A stretch of 64,000 nt of DNA from Cryptomeria japonica (GCF_030272615.1 NC_081412.1:40726791-40790790), one strand, 5' to 3'. Positions 34,875-46,068 are shown, counted from the stretch's first letter. Program-made: numbers and translations. Notes: a model not told the origin generated them from the sequence alone.

Positions 34875-35229
34875 CGGTATGTATCCTTCCCATGTCCGAC
34901 AGTCTATCTAGATCCAATGTCCTACTCTTGGCAAAAGACATCGGTTGGCCATGTGCATGTTGTTTACATGATTGAGCTTTTCACTTTGATTTATATTTTG
35001 TGTCCCAGGACTATACCTATTTAGGGTTGCCTTGATCATCCTAGATCTCAGTATGTCTTGGTTGGTGTATAATGGGGCATAGTTTTTGTGGTATGATGTG
35101 TTTGATGGTTTCTCTTGTACAATCCAACAATCTCGCATCTACACCATCATCTGTGTTTGCGAACCTATGTGCATTGATATAACCTATTGTTTGTGATTTT
35201 GGTCCACGCATTGTATATTCACAACATTC

Positions 35230-35770
35230 TGACTTCTATAGTACAATTTATTTTTAAGGCCAAATTACTATATTGAATTCAATCCTATTTATTATATTGA
35301 ATAAAATATAATAAAATTTTATTCAATTCAATCATAAATCCCAAATATATAGTTTAGAATCAAAAGTTGAGGGAGCCTTGTTAATAAAATATTTCAAGTT
35401 AATTAACAAATAAAACCCATTGTTAAGGTTGAAAGAGCCTTGTTCCCTATGCTCATGTATATCTGAGCTCTTTAGTGGTCGGCTTCGAACTTTTTCTTTT
35501 ACAACCACCTCTTCAATGTTTAATCTCCTTTGTTAGGTTGTGGTTGGGTTGTTGAATGGCTAAGTTGTATCCTATTGTAGCATTATACTGAGTGTTTTGG
35601 ATCCATGAAAAATCTGAGGGTTTTTGGTCCCTTCAAAACTTGTTGTAAGGGGATTTGGGTCCCCTCAAAACCTGTGTTCCTTAATAAAAAACAAATCAAA
35701 AGTCTTGTATGTATGATAAAGGTCTAGTACAATTTTCAAGTCATAATATTGTTTTCGCAGCTACCTTAAC
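35230..35770 (-). repeat. Inverted copy of the left edge of the duplication
   Basis: On the minus strand this reads like 28,541-29,070: AACAATATTATGACTTG, then AAGGAACACAGG, GGGGACCC, TTTTTCATGGATCC and the GGCCGACCAC-like phrase. It faces the two direct copies at 28,541 and 31,706. The arms are roughly 500 bp and imperfect. Seen from outside, the block 28.54-35.77 kb is bounded by long inverted repeats. Confidence 0.75.
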
Positions 35771-36150
35771 CTCAACCATAGATTTTATGAACACAGAGAA
35801 CAAAACTCCCGCAACTTTTGATTTGTTAATAAATTTGAATATTTTAAATAAATCTATTAAAAAATAAATTTTGTCTTAGAATGAAAACATCTAAATCCTT
35901 AACTACTACTAAAAGAAAATAATATTAATCTTTAAAATAATAAATATAATACCAATAAATAATAAATATGATTGAATCCAATATAAAACACTCCATCAAT
36001 AAAAACAACATAAGATTTTATATTATTTCAGTTTACCTGTATCATGATGTTCTCCCATATGTAAACAACAATTATGACAAATCCCCTTTGAGCTGGACAC
36101 AAACTTTATACCTAGTGTCATTTTACTTCCAAAGTCTTCTTTTGCGGCAC
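35771..36150 (+). repeat. R1 repeat, end of second unit
   Basis: It matches 21,066-21,280 and 27,999-28,130 in order. Non-coding. Confidence 0.6.
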
Positions 36151-36154
36151 TGGT

Positions 36155-36520
36155 TCAGTGGAAAGTTAGACCAAGTTTTTTCAGTAGGGCAAGCTCAGAA
36201 TATACACCATATTGGCCACTTATAACCTCTTTTCATTAGTTCAGACCAAGATTTAAATAGGTTAAGCTTAGAATTTACGTCATTTTGGCCACTGATAGGC
36301 TCTTTTCAGTAGTTCAGACCAAGATTTAAATAGGGCGAGCTAAGAATATACACCATATTGGCCATTGACAGGTTATTTTCTTTAGTTCAGACCAAGATTT
36401 AAATAGGGTAAGTTAAGAATCTACACCATATTGACCACCAATAGACTTTTTCATTAGTTCAGACCAAGATTGCAATAGGGTAAGCTAAGAATATACACCA
36501 TATTGGGTACTGTAGGTTAT
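36155..36520 (+). repeat. 73-bp tandem repeat, about 4.5 units
   Basis: The phrase CAGACCAAGATT begins at 36,242, 36,315, 36,388 and 36,460, so the period is 72-73 bp. A shortened related unit precedes them. The corresponding R1 stretch near 28,115-28,180 holds a single unit, so the array expanded locally. It ends about 360 bp from the 3' end of the first ATL gene. Confidence 0.85.
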
Positions 36521-36883
36521 GTGAGAACAAGATTTCCATGCACTTTGTGTCCTCATCTACACTTAACTTGCTCCGCAGCTCTTTTTTTCCCCACTGGCCA
36601 CCATAACTATTTTAGAGATGTTCCCTATCTATAAGCCAGAACATATTGGACTGCATCCATTACAGCTATTTCAGGGAAGGATCTAATCATTAGAATTGGT
36701 GAAAGTAGAACTAATCATTGTATAAATGGCGAAAGTAGAAATGTTTTAACATGGAGAAGAGGCCAATAAATAAGACATGCAAACAGTAGACACCACTAAC
36801 CAACACTTCTAGAAGCTAATACAGTAGTTTGGCCTGTGCTCAGCAAGTGATTGAGTTTATGGCTTATTCTTCTGCAACAACAA

Positions 36884-37438
36884 CTATACACAAACAATAC
36901 AAATGCTTTCTTCCTCTTCACTTGAAGAACTGGGCACATGAATCTGCTCCACAGTGGTCTGTCTGCTGTAGTGGATTTCAGTTGTGCCAAATTGTATGAT
37001 ATTCACCACTGTATCAAGAAGACAATGTCTACAAGTGGGGCATGAGAAGTGAGAAAGAAGCCATCTATCCACACACTCCATATGAAAGCTGTGCCTACAC
37101 TTGGGCAAAACTCTAACTCTTTCACCATCCATAAAATCTGCTAAGCAGATTGGGCACTCTGTTGTATTTAGCTTTGAATCAAGTTTGCTATAAATCACTG
37201 CAGAAAGTGCTTCAATGGCCGCCTTCTTAAGCCCTGCATTTGTGATCATGGTGGTCACATGCTCCTCACGGGACCTCCATATGTGGAGCCTCATGAAGGC
37301 TGAAACAAAGCTCAGGATAGATATGAATGCAGAGAGACATACCACAAGACCCACAAGAGTATCTTCTGCTATATAAGGACTGAAATCAGGCTGCTGACTT
37401 GGGCTAGGAGAGGCCTCAATTATCATTTTTCCACCCAT
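36884..37438 (-). CDS. ATL-type RING-H2 finger protein 1 (probable E3 ubiquitin ligase)
   Basis: Intact single-exon gene of 184 residues. ATL proteins are membrane-anchored ubiquitin ligases that pass ubiquitin from an E2 to target proteins, often in stress and defence signalling. Seen here: a short N-terminus, one hydrophobic membrane segment (about residues 28-49), a GLD-like region (GLKKAAIEALSAVIYS, 69-84) and a complete RING-H2 domain with ligands Cys95, Cys98, Cys114, His116, His119, Cys122, Cys133 and Cys136. The spacing C-X2-C-X15-C-X-H-X2-H-X2-C-X10-C-X2-C is the ATL pattern, and the conserved Trp is at 126. The tail has an acidic SSSSEEEES stretch and ends CIVCV. The start ATG has A at -3 and G at +4. 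Intron-free structure is normal for ATLs. Its nearest relative in the window is the gene at 45,538-46,068. The substrate cannot be told from sequence; it is closest in layout to the short ATL72-80-like members (inference). Confidence 0.93.
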   Translation of the reverse strand: MGGKMIIEASPSPSQQPDFSPYIAEDTLVGLVVCLSAFISILSFVSAFMRLHIWRSREEHVTTMITNAGLKKAAIEALSAVIYSKLDSKLNTTECPICLADFMDGERVRVLPKCRHSFHMECVDRWLLSHFSCPTCRHCLLDTVVNIIQFGTTEIHYSRQTTVEQIHVPSSSSEEEESICIVCV

Positions 37439-37551
37439 TTTTGAGATCTACAGAGCACAAAAACTGTACTAAATAGAACAGATTATTGACCAGGCAAATG
37501 CCTTGGGGACTCAAAGGGATAGAAAGTAAAGTGAAGTTAAAAGAGAGATTT

Positions 37552-37558
37552 TTTTATA
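37552..37558 (-). promoter_or_regulatory. TATA-box candidate of ATL gene 1
   Basis: The minus strand reads ATTATAAAAAAA about 115 bp upstream of the start codon. Position and sequence suit a plant TATA box; no transcript start is known. Confidence 0.35.
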
Positions 37559-37849
37559 ATGTGCAGCACAGCTAAGGGGAGTGGGAAGTAGATCGGATAA
37601 GCATGGAGGGATGGGAGCCCACAGTTATCAAAAAGACATGAGACTTGGTTAATGGTTTTGTTTGTGCTGGGTGGTGCTGTCAAGTCTCAACCTGAACGTT
37701 CCCCAAGAATCTTCTGGGGCAATTATGACGGAAAGCAATTAGTTTTCACTTTTATTATTTTCTCTTATTATTATCCCCACTTTTTCTGGCCACGCTTGTT
37801 CAACAAGCAAGAAAATCCAATTTCTTTCACGTATGAAAAGGGCCGGCAT

Positions 37850-39030
37850 TAGGTAAAGATGCTGTGGACGCCTGCTACTCTTTTTGGAGGTGACATAAAT
37901 AATATCTTTTGGTGATATTTTCCAAGCAGAATTAAAGGAGAGGATGAAAGATGAGTGGGAAGAGTATTAATAGCCGTCATAGTTCCAATAGCCATCATCT
38001 TATTGTCATAGTGATCCTCAATAGCTGTCATAGTGAAAACACCATTAATAAATTTGTTTTGTACTAATATCTGATCATTTTTTGTTCATAATTGGCCCAT
38101 TTGTGCACCACTATTGGAACATTTGTGCACCACTATTGGGACATTTGTCCACAAGTACTGGTGATTTTGAGTGGACGATTACTAGAACATCTTTAGTTAG
38201 GTATCAAGCGACACTTTGAAATGTGTACTTTTTTTTACCTTTGTGCGCATAATTGATTCCACAACGTGCATCATTACTACCCAGAAGCCAGATCAATAGC
38301 TTTAAGCAGTTAAGTCGCATACAAAGACAACAACAACAAAAAATTCAAAATCCAATGTACCATTTAGGATCTATAGGTGCGCAAAGTTAGTTATGACGGC
38401 TACTTGTGGTCTTCCCCTACCACTTACCATCTATCTATTTTATAATTATTGTTCATTTTTTGTTCATCTCTAGTGGAAGAGAACCGGTTACGGTCTATCT
38501 ATGTTCCAATCACGTTCATTTTTTGCTCACCAAAAAGACCAGTTACCACCCAACCATGTTCTAATTACCGTTCACTTCTTGCTCACCCAACTTCCCAATT
38601 ATTAACATTAAAGAAACCAAGAAAATGATAACTAAAAGCTCATTAATAAATTTCACACATATGCATAGTCGCTCACATTTTAGCTTTTTTGTTCCATAAT
38701 TGGTCATCCATATGTGCACGACTACTGGGGCATTTGTGCACAACTACTGGGTCATTTGTGCATAAGCATAGGCACTTTTAAGTGCATGGTTATTGGGTAC
38801 CTTTAAGTAGGTATCAAGCGATACTTTGAAATGTGTACTTTTTTACCCTTGCATACATAACATATCCTACATTGTGTGTCATTGCTACAAAGAAGCCAAA
38901 ATAATAGCTATAAGTGTTAAGTCGCATACAAAGACAATAAAAACAAATCATTGAAATCTAAAGTATCGTTTAGGATTTGTGGGTGCGACGTTAGCTATAT
39001 TGCCTACTGGTAGCTTCCCCTATCCTATAT
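37850..39030. repeat. Duplicated spacer segment of about 330 bp
   Basis: 38,088-38,420 and 38,690-39,020 match in the same orientation at an offset near 607 bp (GGTATCAAGCGA, TTTGAAATGTGTAC, TTAAGTCGCATACAAAGACA). Inside each, a short ATTTGTGCACAACTACTGGG-like phrase repeats two or three times. Between them GTTCATTTTTTGCTCACC-like phrases also recur. No coding potential. The rest of the stretch is unremarkable spacer. Confidence 0.75.
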
Positions 39031-42000
39031 TAATTTTGGGTAAATGAGTTTTTAAATGATATATTTTGATTTTAGAACTCTTAAGTAAATTAAGTGGATA
39101 AGGTTCTATAATGGCAGTGGGGTCTATAGAAGATCAACACAATCCATGTAAGAAAAACAAAAAATTGATTTGATTTGTTTTCAAAAAGTAGACTCATGAC
39201 ATACTAAGTATGCTACTATGTATATAAATTAAGAATTTAAATTATTGTTTTGGAGTTTTGAATATAGATTATGTATCTTAATCAAGTTAATTTTTCACTG
39301 AATTGTTCAAAAATATAATTCAACATGTATTATTAATCATTTTATGTCTTATTATAAGACATTATATTTTTGTCTCTTTTCTAGGTACAAGCAACACCAT
39401 AGTTCTATTAGATCTTAAATATCTATTTAGTCTTTTCCTCTAACTGTGAAATATTACATATGCAAAATACTCATTATCTTGTGCTTTTTTTTTTCTCTTT
39501 ACAATTCTTTTTCCTAAACACAATTTTTTTTAATATATTTTTTGTTTATTATGTCAAGAAGCATTTTATATTCTTAATGAAAAGTGGAGCTTCATGTCAT
39601 ATGATTCTATAAATAAAATTTCTTATCTTTTACCTTAAATTTGATAACGATTTACACATCAAAATATTATTGTTTAACAATAAAGTAATTCTTAAATAAA
39701 AGAAATTATATAATTTTATATTCTACTTTTACTTTTTCTTGATTTTTAAATTGGAAGAGCTAGAGAATCTTAAAAGCTTTTGGTGAAAATTTATGTGTAT
39801 TTTTTTAAAATGTTTGTAGAAAAATTGTTTAAAACTTTTCTTCATCTAAATAAATAATTTTTCATATTGAAAGGGATAGTCAATTTTTCCAATAATTGAC
39901 ATCATTCAGTCCATACATATATTTATTTTTATATTTATCTTTTACATTAAGTAGGGAGATTTGATAAAATTTGAGTATTGTGTGAATTCATAATTTTAAT
40001 TATTTGAAAATTCTTCTAAAAATCAATAATGTAAAGTTTTACCAAATAAGAAAGAATCATTGGTTCACTAAATTATAAATAAAGAATATAAACACTATTT
40101 TTTTTTTTTGAAACTTACTACATACCCATAATCTTAATAATGATTGTCTAAATCAGACCTTTAAAAAATAAAAAATTCATGTTAATTTTATTATATTTAT
40201 ATAATTAAAAATAATATAAATTAAAAATTATAATTTATATAAATTTAAGATATCAAATAGTATTATAATTTAAAGCTATCTAAAAAAATACATTCAAGTT
40301 GTACTTTATTTCACTACATAACAATTAACTATATCGTCCACATTTTAAAAATAGATAGTTGTACCTCACTTCCCTCTCACATCACTGAGATTAGATTTGA
40401 CTCTGAGGATAAGGATAAGGATGAGCCCAAAGGTTTTAAATAATAAAAAACGAGGTACAATGTTTCTTTCAAAAAAATTAAAATATTATCAGTTTTATAT
40501 CATTATTATTAATAATATATTAATGCGTTCCGTAAAAGTTAATTGATTAGTGTTTGCCATTACCCCTTAGTGAATGGACTCGTGGGACAGTTTGATGGAT
40601 ACGTACACCTAGACATGTTGCCTTTTATTTATTTAATTATTTATTTAGAGTTGCTTTTCCCTCAAATCTTGAGCCATTAACAGGGTATATTTGATTTTCT
40701 GATTTTTTTACTGTTTTAACGTTACCATCATAATATATTTAGATACAACTATGGATTCCGTCCGTACATTACGGATTGTTTTATATTGTTAAACAAAAAA
40801 TGTTCGGTAATGAGAGTGACAATGCTAGTTGTTTACTAAAAAAAATTAAATTAAAGAATAAAGTGGGATTGAAATGTTAAGCGCCCATTTAAGACCTTAT
40901 ATAAAAAAGGTTTATCAGTCATGTTCAAATAATATTTCTGAATGATACATTAATAATGATGAATTATGAGTCTGATTTGAAATAACTATATTTTTTATAG
41001 AAATTAAATAATAATTAATGTTTAATACTCTTAGATATATGATTTTTTAATTTATTACAGAGATCCAGACCTACGAGTACAACAACCTGACAACCTGATC
41101 CTGGTGGGCTCGTTAGGAGCCATTCTACTTCACCAATAGACCAAGGGCCCATTGATAGGCTTTGCGTATTGATTTAATATAAAAATTAAAATTACAAAAT
41201 ATTTTTTAGTCGTTTTTAAATAATATCTTCAATTGTTACTACATGCATTAATGATGGATCATGAGTGTGATTTGACATAGTGATATTTTTAATATAAATC
41301 AAATTTAATATTAGTTTTTGTTTAATATTTTTAGATATATGATATTTTGTATTTAATAGTGTTTCTATTTTTGATATATGAAATAAGTTTGATCGGGCCT
41401 ATTTGTTAAATAATTTATTTCAATAAGAGTTCTATAATTCAAAATTATATTTTACATGTTACACTAATTTATGCTTGGTGTAAGAAACATCTAAAGATAA
41501 ATTTATAGGAGTTCACTCAAATGTTGATTATATTGTTAGAATTAAGGTGTCCTCAATCTTATAAATCATGTATATTTAATTACTCTTAATATTGTTCAAA
41601 AATTTCATTCATAAGTGATGCTCAAGGGAGTCATCACGAATAGTAATCAATTTATCATTGAGATCTTTTTGTTATAATTTAATTAACTTCTTACCAATAG
41701 TGAGTTACTATATATTAGAAGGAAATCTTCTTAGTTTTAGATGTCCAACACTCCATGAGGTTGTTTTTGAGACTTCTAATGATGTTTTGTATGGTTATAA
41801 CACCTTCACATGAAAATGTAAACTACCTTATAAGATATGTCAAACTAGGTGTCCACAAGGATTGGGACGCTCTGGACCAAGGCACCTAAGGCACCCCTAT
41901 CCAAACCAGGACACTTCATAAACAACTTCAAGTTTTATAGGGAGTGAATTTTGGGTCTCGAGAAGCAAGATCTTGGTTAATGTGTAGCAATTAAAAGACT

Positions 42001-42430
42001 AGGACATTTTGAGCAACCCAGTCCAGTGAAATTAGCTCCAAAATCCTACTACAAGTGCACCATTTCATATTCTACCCATTTCCATACTTGTTCTGAATTT
42101 TTCGTTTCAATATCAAATAACATACTCTATCTAGGTTGCTAGTTCATCCATATACCTCTTTAGTTAGACTTTGCACTCAATTTACATCCTTTCAATTGCA
42201 TCTTCAACTCAAACAAAAGGGAATATAATTTAATCAGCATTCAACTCTCTTAATAAAATTAAATTTGAATCTATTAATGTGTGTGAAATAGGTCTAATTC
42301 CTAGTTTACATAACTAAACTTGTGACTCATATTTTCCTCCATTACACAACTATCACACAAAAAAGATCAAGTGAAGATAATATGATCTAGAACAACTTGA
42401 GAATTTGTATTATTGCACACAAGAATATTG
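39031..42430. other. AT-rich spacer
   Basis: No convincing gene. The only structure I see is a direct repeat of about 120 bp (about 40,940-41,060 and 41,245-41,365; GATTTGACATAGTGATATTT-like, TTTTTAGATATATGAT), with a GC-richer stretch (41,070-41,160) between. Some parts near 41,590-42,200 could be worn retroelement coding sequence, but no motif is strong enough to name. Confidence 0.5.
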
Positions 42431-42436
42431 GAGATG

Positions 42437-42585
42437 TTGGAAAGTGCACACCCTTAGTTGTTCACCACGACCTGTGGGGATTCATGGTGTGGATTGATTG
42501 CCTCCCATGGTTTGTTTATCTCTTGTGTTTGTATCAGGCATTAAAAGGTTGATCTTTTGGGTCAAAGACAAACCTTAGCTAACTA
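42437..42585 (+). repeat. Plus-strand copy of a small TRIM-like LTR
   Basis: Starts TGTTGGAAAGTGCACACCC and continues GGTTTGTTTATCTCTTGTGT. It is the inverted counterpart of 42,820-42,975. No primer site follows it, so it is probably a solo or partial copy. Confidence 0.5.
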
Positions 42586-42599
42586 ATTGTATCAAATCT

Positions 42600-42975
42600 T
42601 GATACAAACACTACATATTGTGCCAAAAGATTGACTTGTTAACGCTCAATACAATCACTATAGATAAAAAAAACATGGGAGGAAGTAAAGCTATGTAGTG
42701 AATCCTTGAGGGCGGCATTGAACAACCAAGGGGACGAAGAGTGCACACCTTCCAACAATCACCCCCCCCAATGCGACCAAGGGATTTGAACTCATGGCCT
42801 AGGCTCTGATACCATTTTTTATCCAAGATTTTTCATTGCACCAAAAGTTCAACCTATTAATGCCCAATACAAACACTAGAGATAAACAAACCACGAGAGA
42901 TGGTTAAGCCATGTCACAAATCCCTAAGAGAAACACTGAACAACCAAGGAGACAAAGGGAACACACCTTCCAATA
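42600..42975 (-). mobile_element. TRIM-like miniature LTR element
   Basis: Two direct repeats of about 150 bp (about 42,605-42,757 and 42,818-42,975) flank only about 60 bp. That core holds a reversed polypurine tract (ATCACCCCCCCCAAT, 42,758-42,772) beside the left repeat and a reversed Met-tRNA primer site (GGCTCTGATACCA, about 42,802-42,814) beside the right repeat. This is the layout of a TRIM element on the minus strand. It codes for nothing. Target-site duplication not readable. Confidence 0.6.
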
Positions 42976-45090
42976 GGCGATTTGTAATTACAATGAATTA
43001 ATGACTTTCTTTTATAGGAAGCAAGAGATGCTCTATACCTAAAGTTAGGAGAACAAAAGAAAAATCATGATGAGTAAATTAAGCTCAACTATAGCCTAAA
43101 CTAAATCTAGTAAAGAAAACTCTAGGTGACAAAAAGAACCTACATTTAGCTTAAGTGAAAAAGTAATTAAAGGACCTAACGAATAAATAATTAGATAAAT
43201 GGACCCTAATTACTCAAACACATAGCACTAAAAGTAAGCCTTCAAACAAGTATAAATTGAGTATATTTAATTTGATTGCTATATTTATTTTCTATTTTTT
43301 AGTCAAGATATATTTTTCAACAATTGTGAATGTCATTGTTCAACAAACATAGAAAGAATAGTAAACCACATTTTTTTTTTGAAAAGTAACTATTGTGTAG
43401 GTATTGATGTTCCTAATATCAACATTTTCTTTTTAGATCAATACAAAACATATTACTTGATACCAAAGTAAGGTACATTTGAATTACAATTAATTGCACT
43501 TCAAATTGTACTAGAAAATAAATTGTGTTACCAAAAGTTATGAAAAAATATTAGCACACTAGATATCAATTATAGATAGATATTTATAAAAATTTATCAT
43601 TTTATACTTCCTACAAGTAAATTTATGTTGCACCAGAGTAATATCACTTTTTAAAAATTCTATTAACTATAAAAATAAGTTATTAAAGTTACATTAAAAA
43701 TTCATTTTTTTTTGAGGATTATGCATTCATACATACATAAATACATAATCTACATACAAAATATAAAAAATCACTAGTTCACATCTTATTCAAATTCTTA
43801 ATGGTTTAGCTGCTTTAGGCTTCAAAAAGTGAAAATTTGGTGAAAAATATCAATTTCAATGTCCTACTTTCACCAAAAAATAGGACACACAATTGTGGGA
43901 TCACCTCCATACATAATAGTTACAATGATATAAGTTGGTGTCTACCTATTATCTATAATTTTTCTAAGACCCATGGTTGATATATTACCTTATCCATAAG
44001 ATCTATCTCAAAATTATTTGAAATTAACAAAATGCTGTTTTTTTAATTAAATATTTTTAACAAAGAATAATAAGCAACAAAAGGAATTGATTGTGAGGAG
44101 GGGAAGCTTCATTGAAACAATAGTCAGTTAGTTAACCAAAGAATAATAAGAACTATATATGCAACTAACATCACAACCGAAAAGAGTAACAATAAAATGC
44201 AATAATTCTTAATTGGTTAACACCTTAGTTAACTATAGGTTTGATTATTCAACTCCTTGGTTTAGCTTTCCATATTTAGGTTAGAATGAGAAATACTTAG
44301 TAAAGTAAAAGTAATATTTATTTTTTCATAATGAAGTCAAATACTATATATACTAGCATATAAATTTTAAATACATGTATCTAAATGACACTAAGAAATA
44401 TTAAGCTCGAGCTATTTAAGATACATTGGTGTCTTGACATTGATTTTTTAGCATTTTTTAGATATATGTATACAAGATAGCTATATAGTCACACGTATAG
44501 TTGCATAGTGCAAAATCTTAACTTATTTCTTAATATTATTTTATTGAATCAATTAAAGTTTATTTTATCTAAATCTTAACTTAATGCTTGACATTATAAC
44601 AAGCAATTCAAAGGCCTTCCCTCTACTTCTATCAAACCACAAAAGGTGGATTTTAGCACCACCTCATTTTTAGAAGTATGTATGTGCATGATCAAGTTAA
44701 TTGAACAAGGTGATAGTAATAGAGTACAAAAATACACTAGCCAAACTAACATACATCTAGGTTGTGGCCATAGCTCTCTATTTTAGATATCTTAAGATAT
44801 TTATGTAATATTATACTCCTCTAGCACTCTACTATCTTGATGGTGTATCATAGAGTGTGATCCAAAACATTGATAGTAAACAAATATTACACAACTAAAT
44901 CTAGAAACTACTTGAGCTCATTATTTCTATTGTAGAATCCATGTCTTTATAGAAATATTTTATAATGATAAATTAAAAAAAAAATATGAATTTTAATAAA
45001 TTTTATTTTTTTAACAAGATCAATAGATGACAACTTTTGATGCCATTTTAAAATACCATTAATATAATTAATTGTCCAAAAATCTGAAAA
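42976..45090. other. AT-rich spacer
   Basis: No gene, RNA or mobile element recognised. Several short poly-A and poly-T runs. Confidence 0.5.
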
Positions 45091-45099
45091 ACAAACACT

Positions 45100-45340
45100 T
45101 TATTTTGATCATCATCTCCTCAAATCTACTACCTGAGAATAAAAAATGAAAAAATACATATTATTTTTAACAAACACAAACAACATGATATAATTAATAA
45201 GTTAAATAAAAGATATAACATACGATCTTTACTTGGTCCTCATCTGCCCAAATCCACCACATGAAGGAAAATAAATTTGTATTTTATTGTTAAAAAAAAC
45301 ACAAGCAGCACGATATAATTAAAAAAAAAATTACAAGTTT
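45100..45340. repeat. Tandem duplication of about 125 bp
   Basis: Two adjacent imperfect units (about 45,100-45,215 and 45,225-45,340), each with TCCTCAAATCTACTAC-/TGCCCAAATCCACCAC- followed by an A-rich tract and AGCA/AACATGATATAATTAA. It lies just beyond the 3' end of the second ATL gene. Confidence 0.6.
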
Positions 45341-45537
45341 ATATAAATAACAGAGTCATATTATAGCATACATATACAGTGAAAAGCCCTCTTTGTGACA
45401 GGGCCAAGCAGACAAGGAGCCTTTTCACCTCAAACACGTTTTAATGGCTTTGCAAACTGTTGACAGACACAGCCAAAGTTATGCCCACCATCGTCAACAC
45501 AGCCAAAAAGTTATGCCCATATTTCCAGTTTCCATAG

Positions 45538-46068
45538 CTATGAATTTACGATACATTCTATTTCAAAACCAGTACAATTGCTATCTGTATTCCCATCTTC
45601 TTTCTCTATTCTTTCTGTGCTCTGAACAAGAGAATGCCTGCAAGAGGGACAAGACGAGTGTGAAACAAGCCATCTATCCACACAATCCTTGTGATAACTA
45701 TGCCTGCACTTTGGCAAAACTCTTAAAATTTCGCCCTCTGCAAACTCTGCCAAGCAGATGGGGCACTCTGCAACATCCAGAACTGATCTCACTTTGCTGT
45801 AGATAACACAGGGCAGTGCTTTTATGTACTCTTTCTTCAATCCGGTATTTGCCAGTCTTTCTGCCATGCGGCGTTCATGTGACCTCCTGATGCTATTCCA
45901 TGGCAGGATTAACAGAAAACCCAGTAAAGATATCAATGCACAGAGAAACACAGCGATCCCAACTGCAGAGTTTTCATGCATGTCAGAACTCATGTCGGTG
46001 TTCTCAATCTGGTTTGAGGCGCCCATTGTAAGAGATCTAGCGACCTCTACAGCTACTTCTCCTCCCAT
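45538..46068 (-). CDS. ATL-type RING-H2 finger protein 2 (probable E3 ubiquitin ligase)
   Basis: Intact single-exon gene of 176 residues, starting MGGEVAVEVARS. The open frame extends two codons upstream to a TTG, but the first ATG (at 46,068) has A at -3 and G at +4, so I choose it. Layout: short N-terminus, one membrane segment (about residues 34-56), basic RRSHERR stretch, GLD-like GLKKEYIKALPCVIYS (about 77-92), then RING-H2 ligands Cys102, Cys105, Cys121, His123, His126, Cys129, Cys140 and Cys143 with the ATL spacing and the conserved Trp133. The RING differs from the neighbour at 36,884-37,438 at a modest number of sites (CPICLAEFAEG versus CPICLADFMDG), while the N- and C-terminal parts are quite different. 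Same strand, 8.1 kb apart: probably an old local duplication. Predicted membrane-bound ubiquitin ligase; substrate unknown. Confidence 0.93.
   Translation of the reverse strand: MGGEVAVEVARSLTMGASNQIENTDMSSDMHENSAVGIAVFLCALISLLGFLLILPWNSIRRSHERRMAERLANTGLKKEYIKALPCVIYSKVRSVLDVAECPICLAEFAEGEILRVLPKCRHSYHKDCVDRWLVSHSSCPSCRHSLVQSTERIEKEDGNTDSNCTGFEIECIVNS

Noticed and set aside
34698-35024. Open frame of 108 codons at the end of the duplicated block
   Set aside because: Driven by the roughly 60-bp minirepeat; it runs into unrelated sequence past the duplication end and has no domain.
36155-36520. CRISPR-like array (also 16,815-16,998 and 46,650-47,105)
   Set aside because: Units are contiguous with no unique spacers, and the setting is a plant nuclear genome.
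41590-42420. Possible worn copia coding sequence
   Set aside because: Some phrases recall retroelement pol on the minus strand, but no motif of more than a few residues could be confirmed.
42773-42815. tRNA gene candidate
   Set aside because: Only a primer-site complement and a T-arm-like phrase are present; no cloverleaf can be formed from the surrounding bases by eye.
45444-45806. Plus-strand open frame of 120 codons
   Set aside because: Mostly antisense to the intact ATL gene 2; no motif of its own, and its Cys/Pro content mirrors the RING on the other strand.
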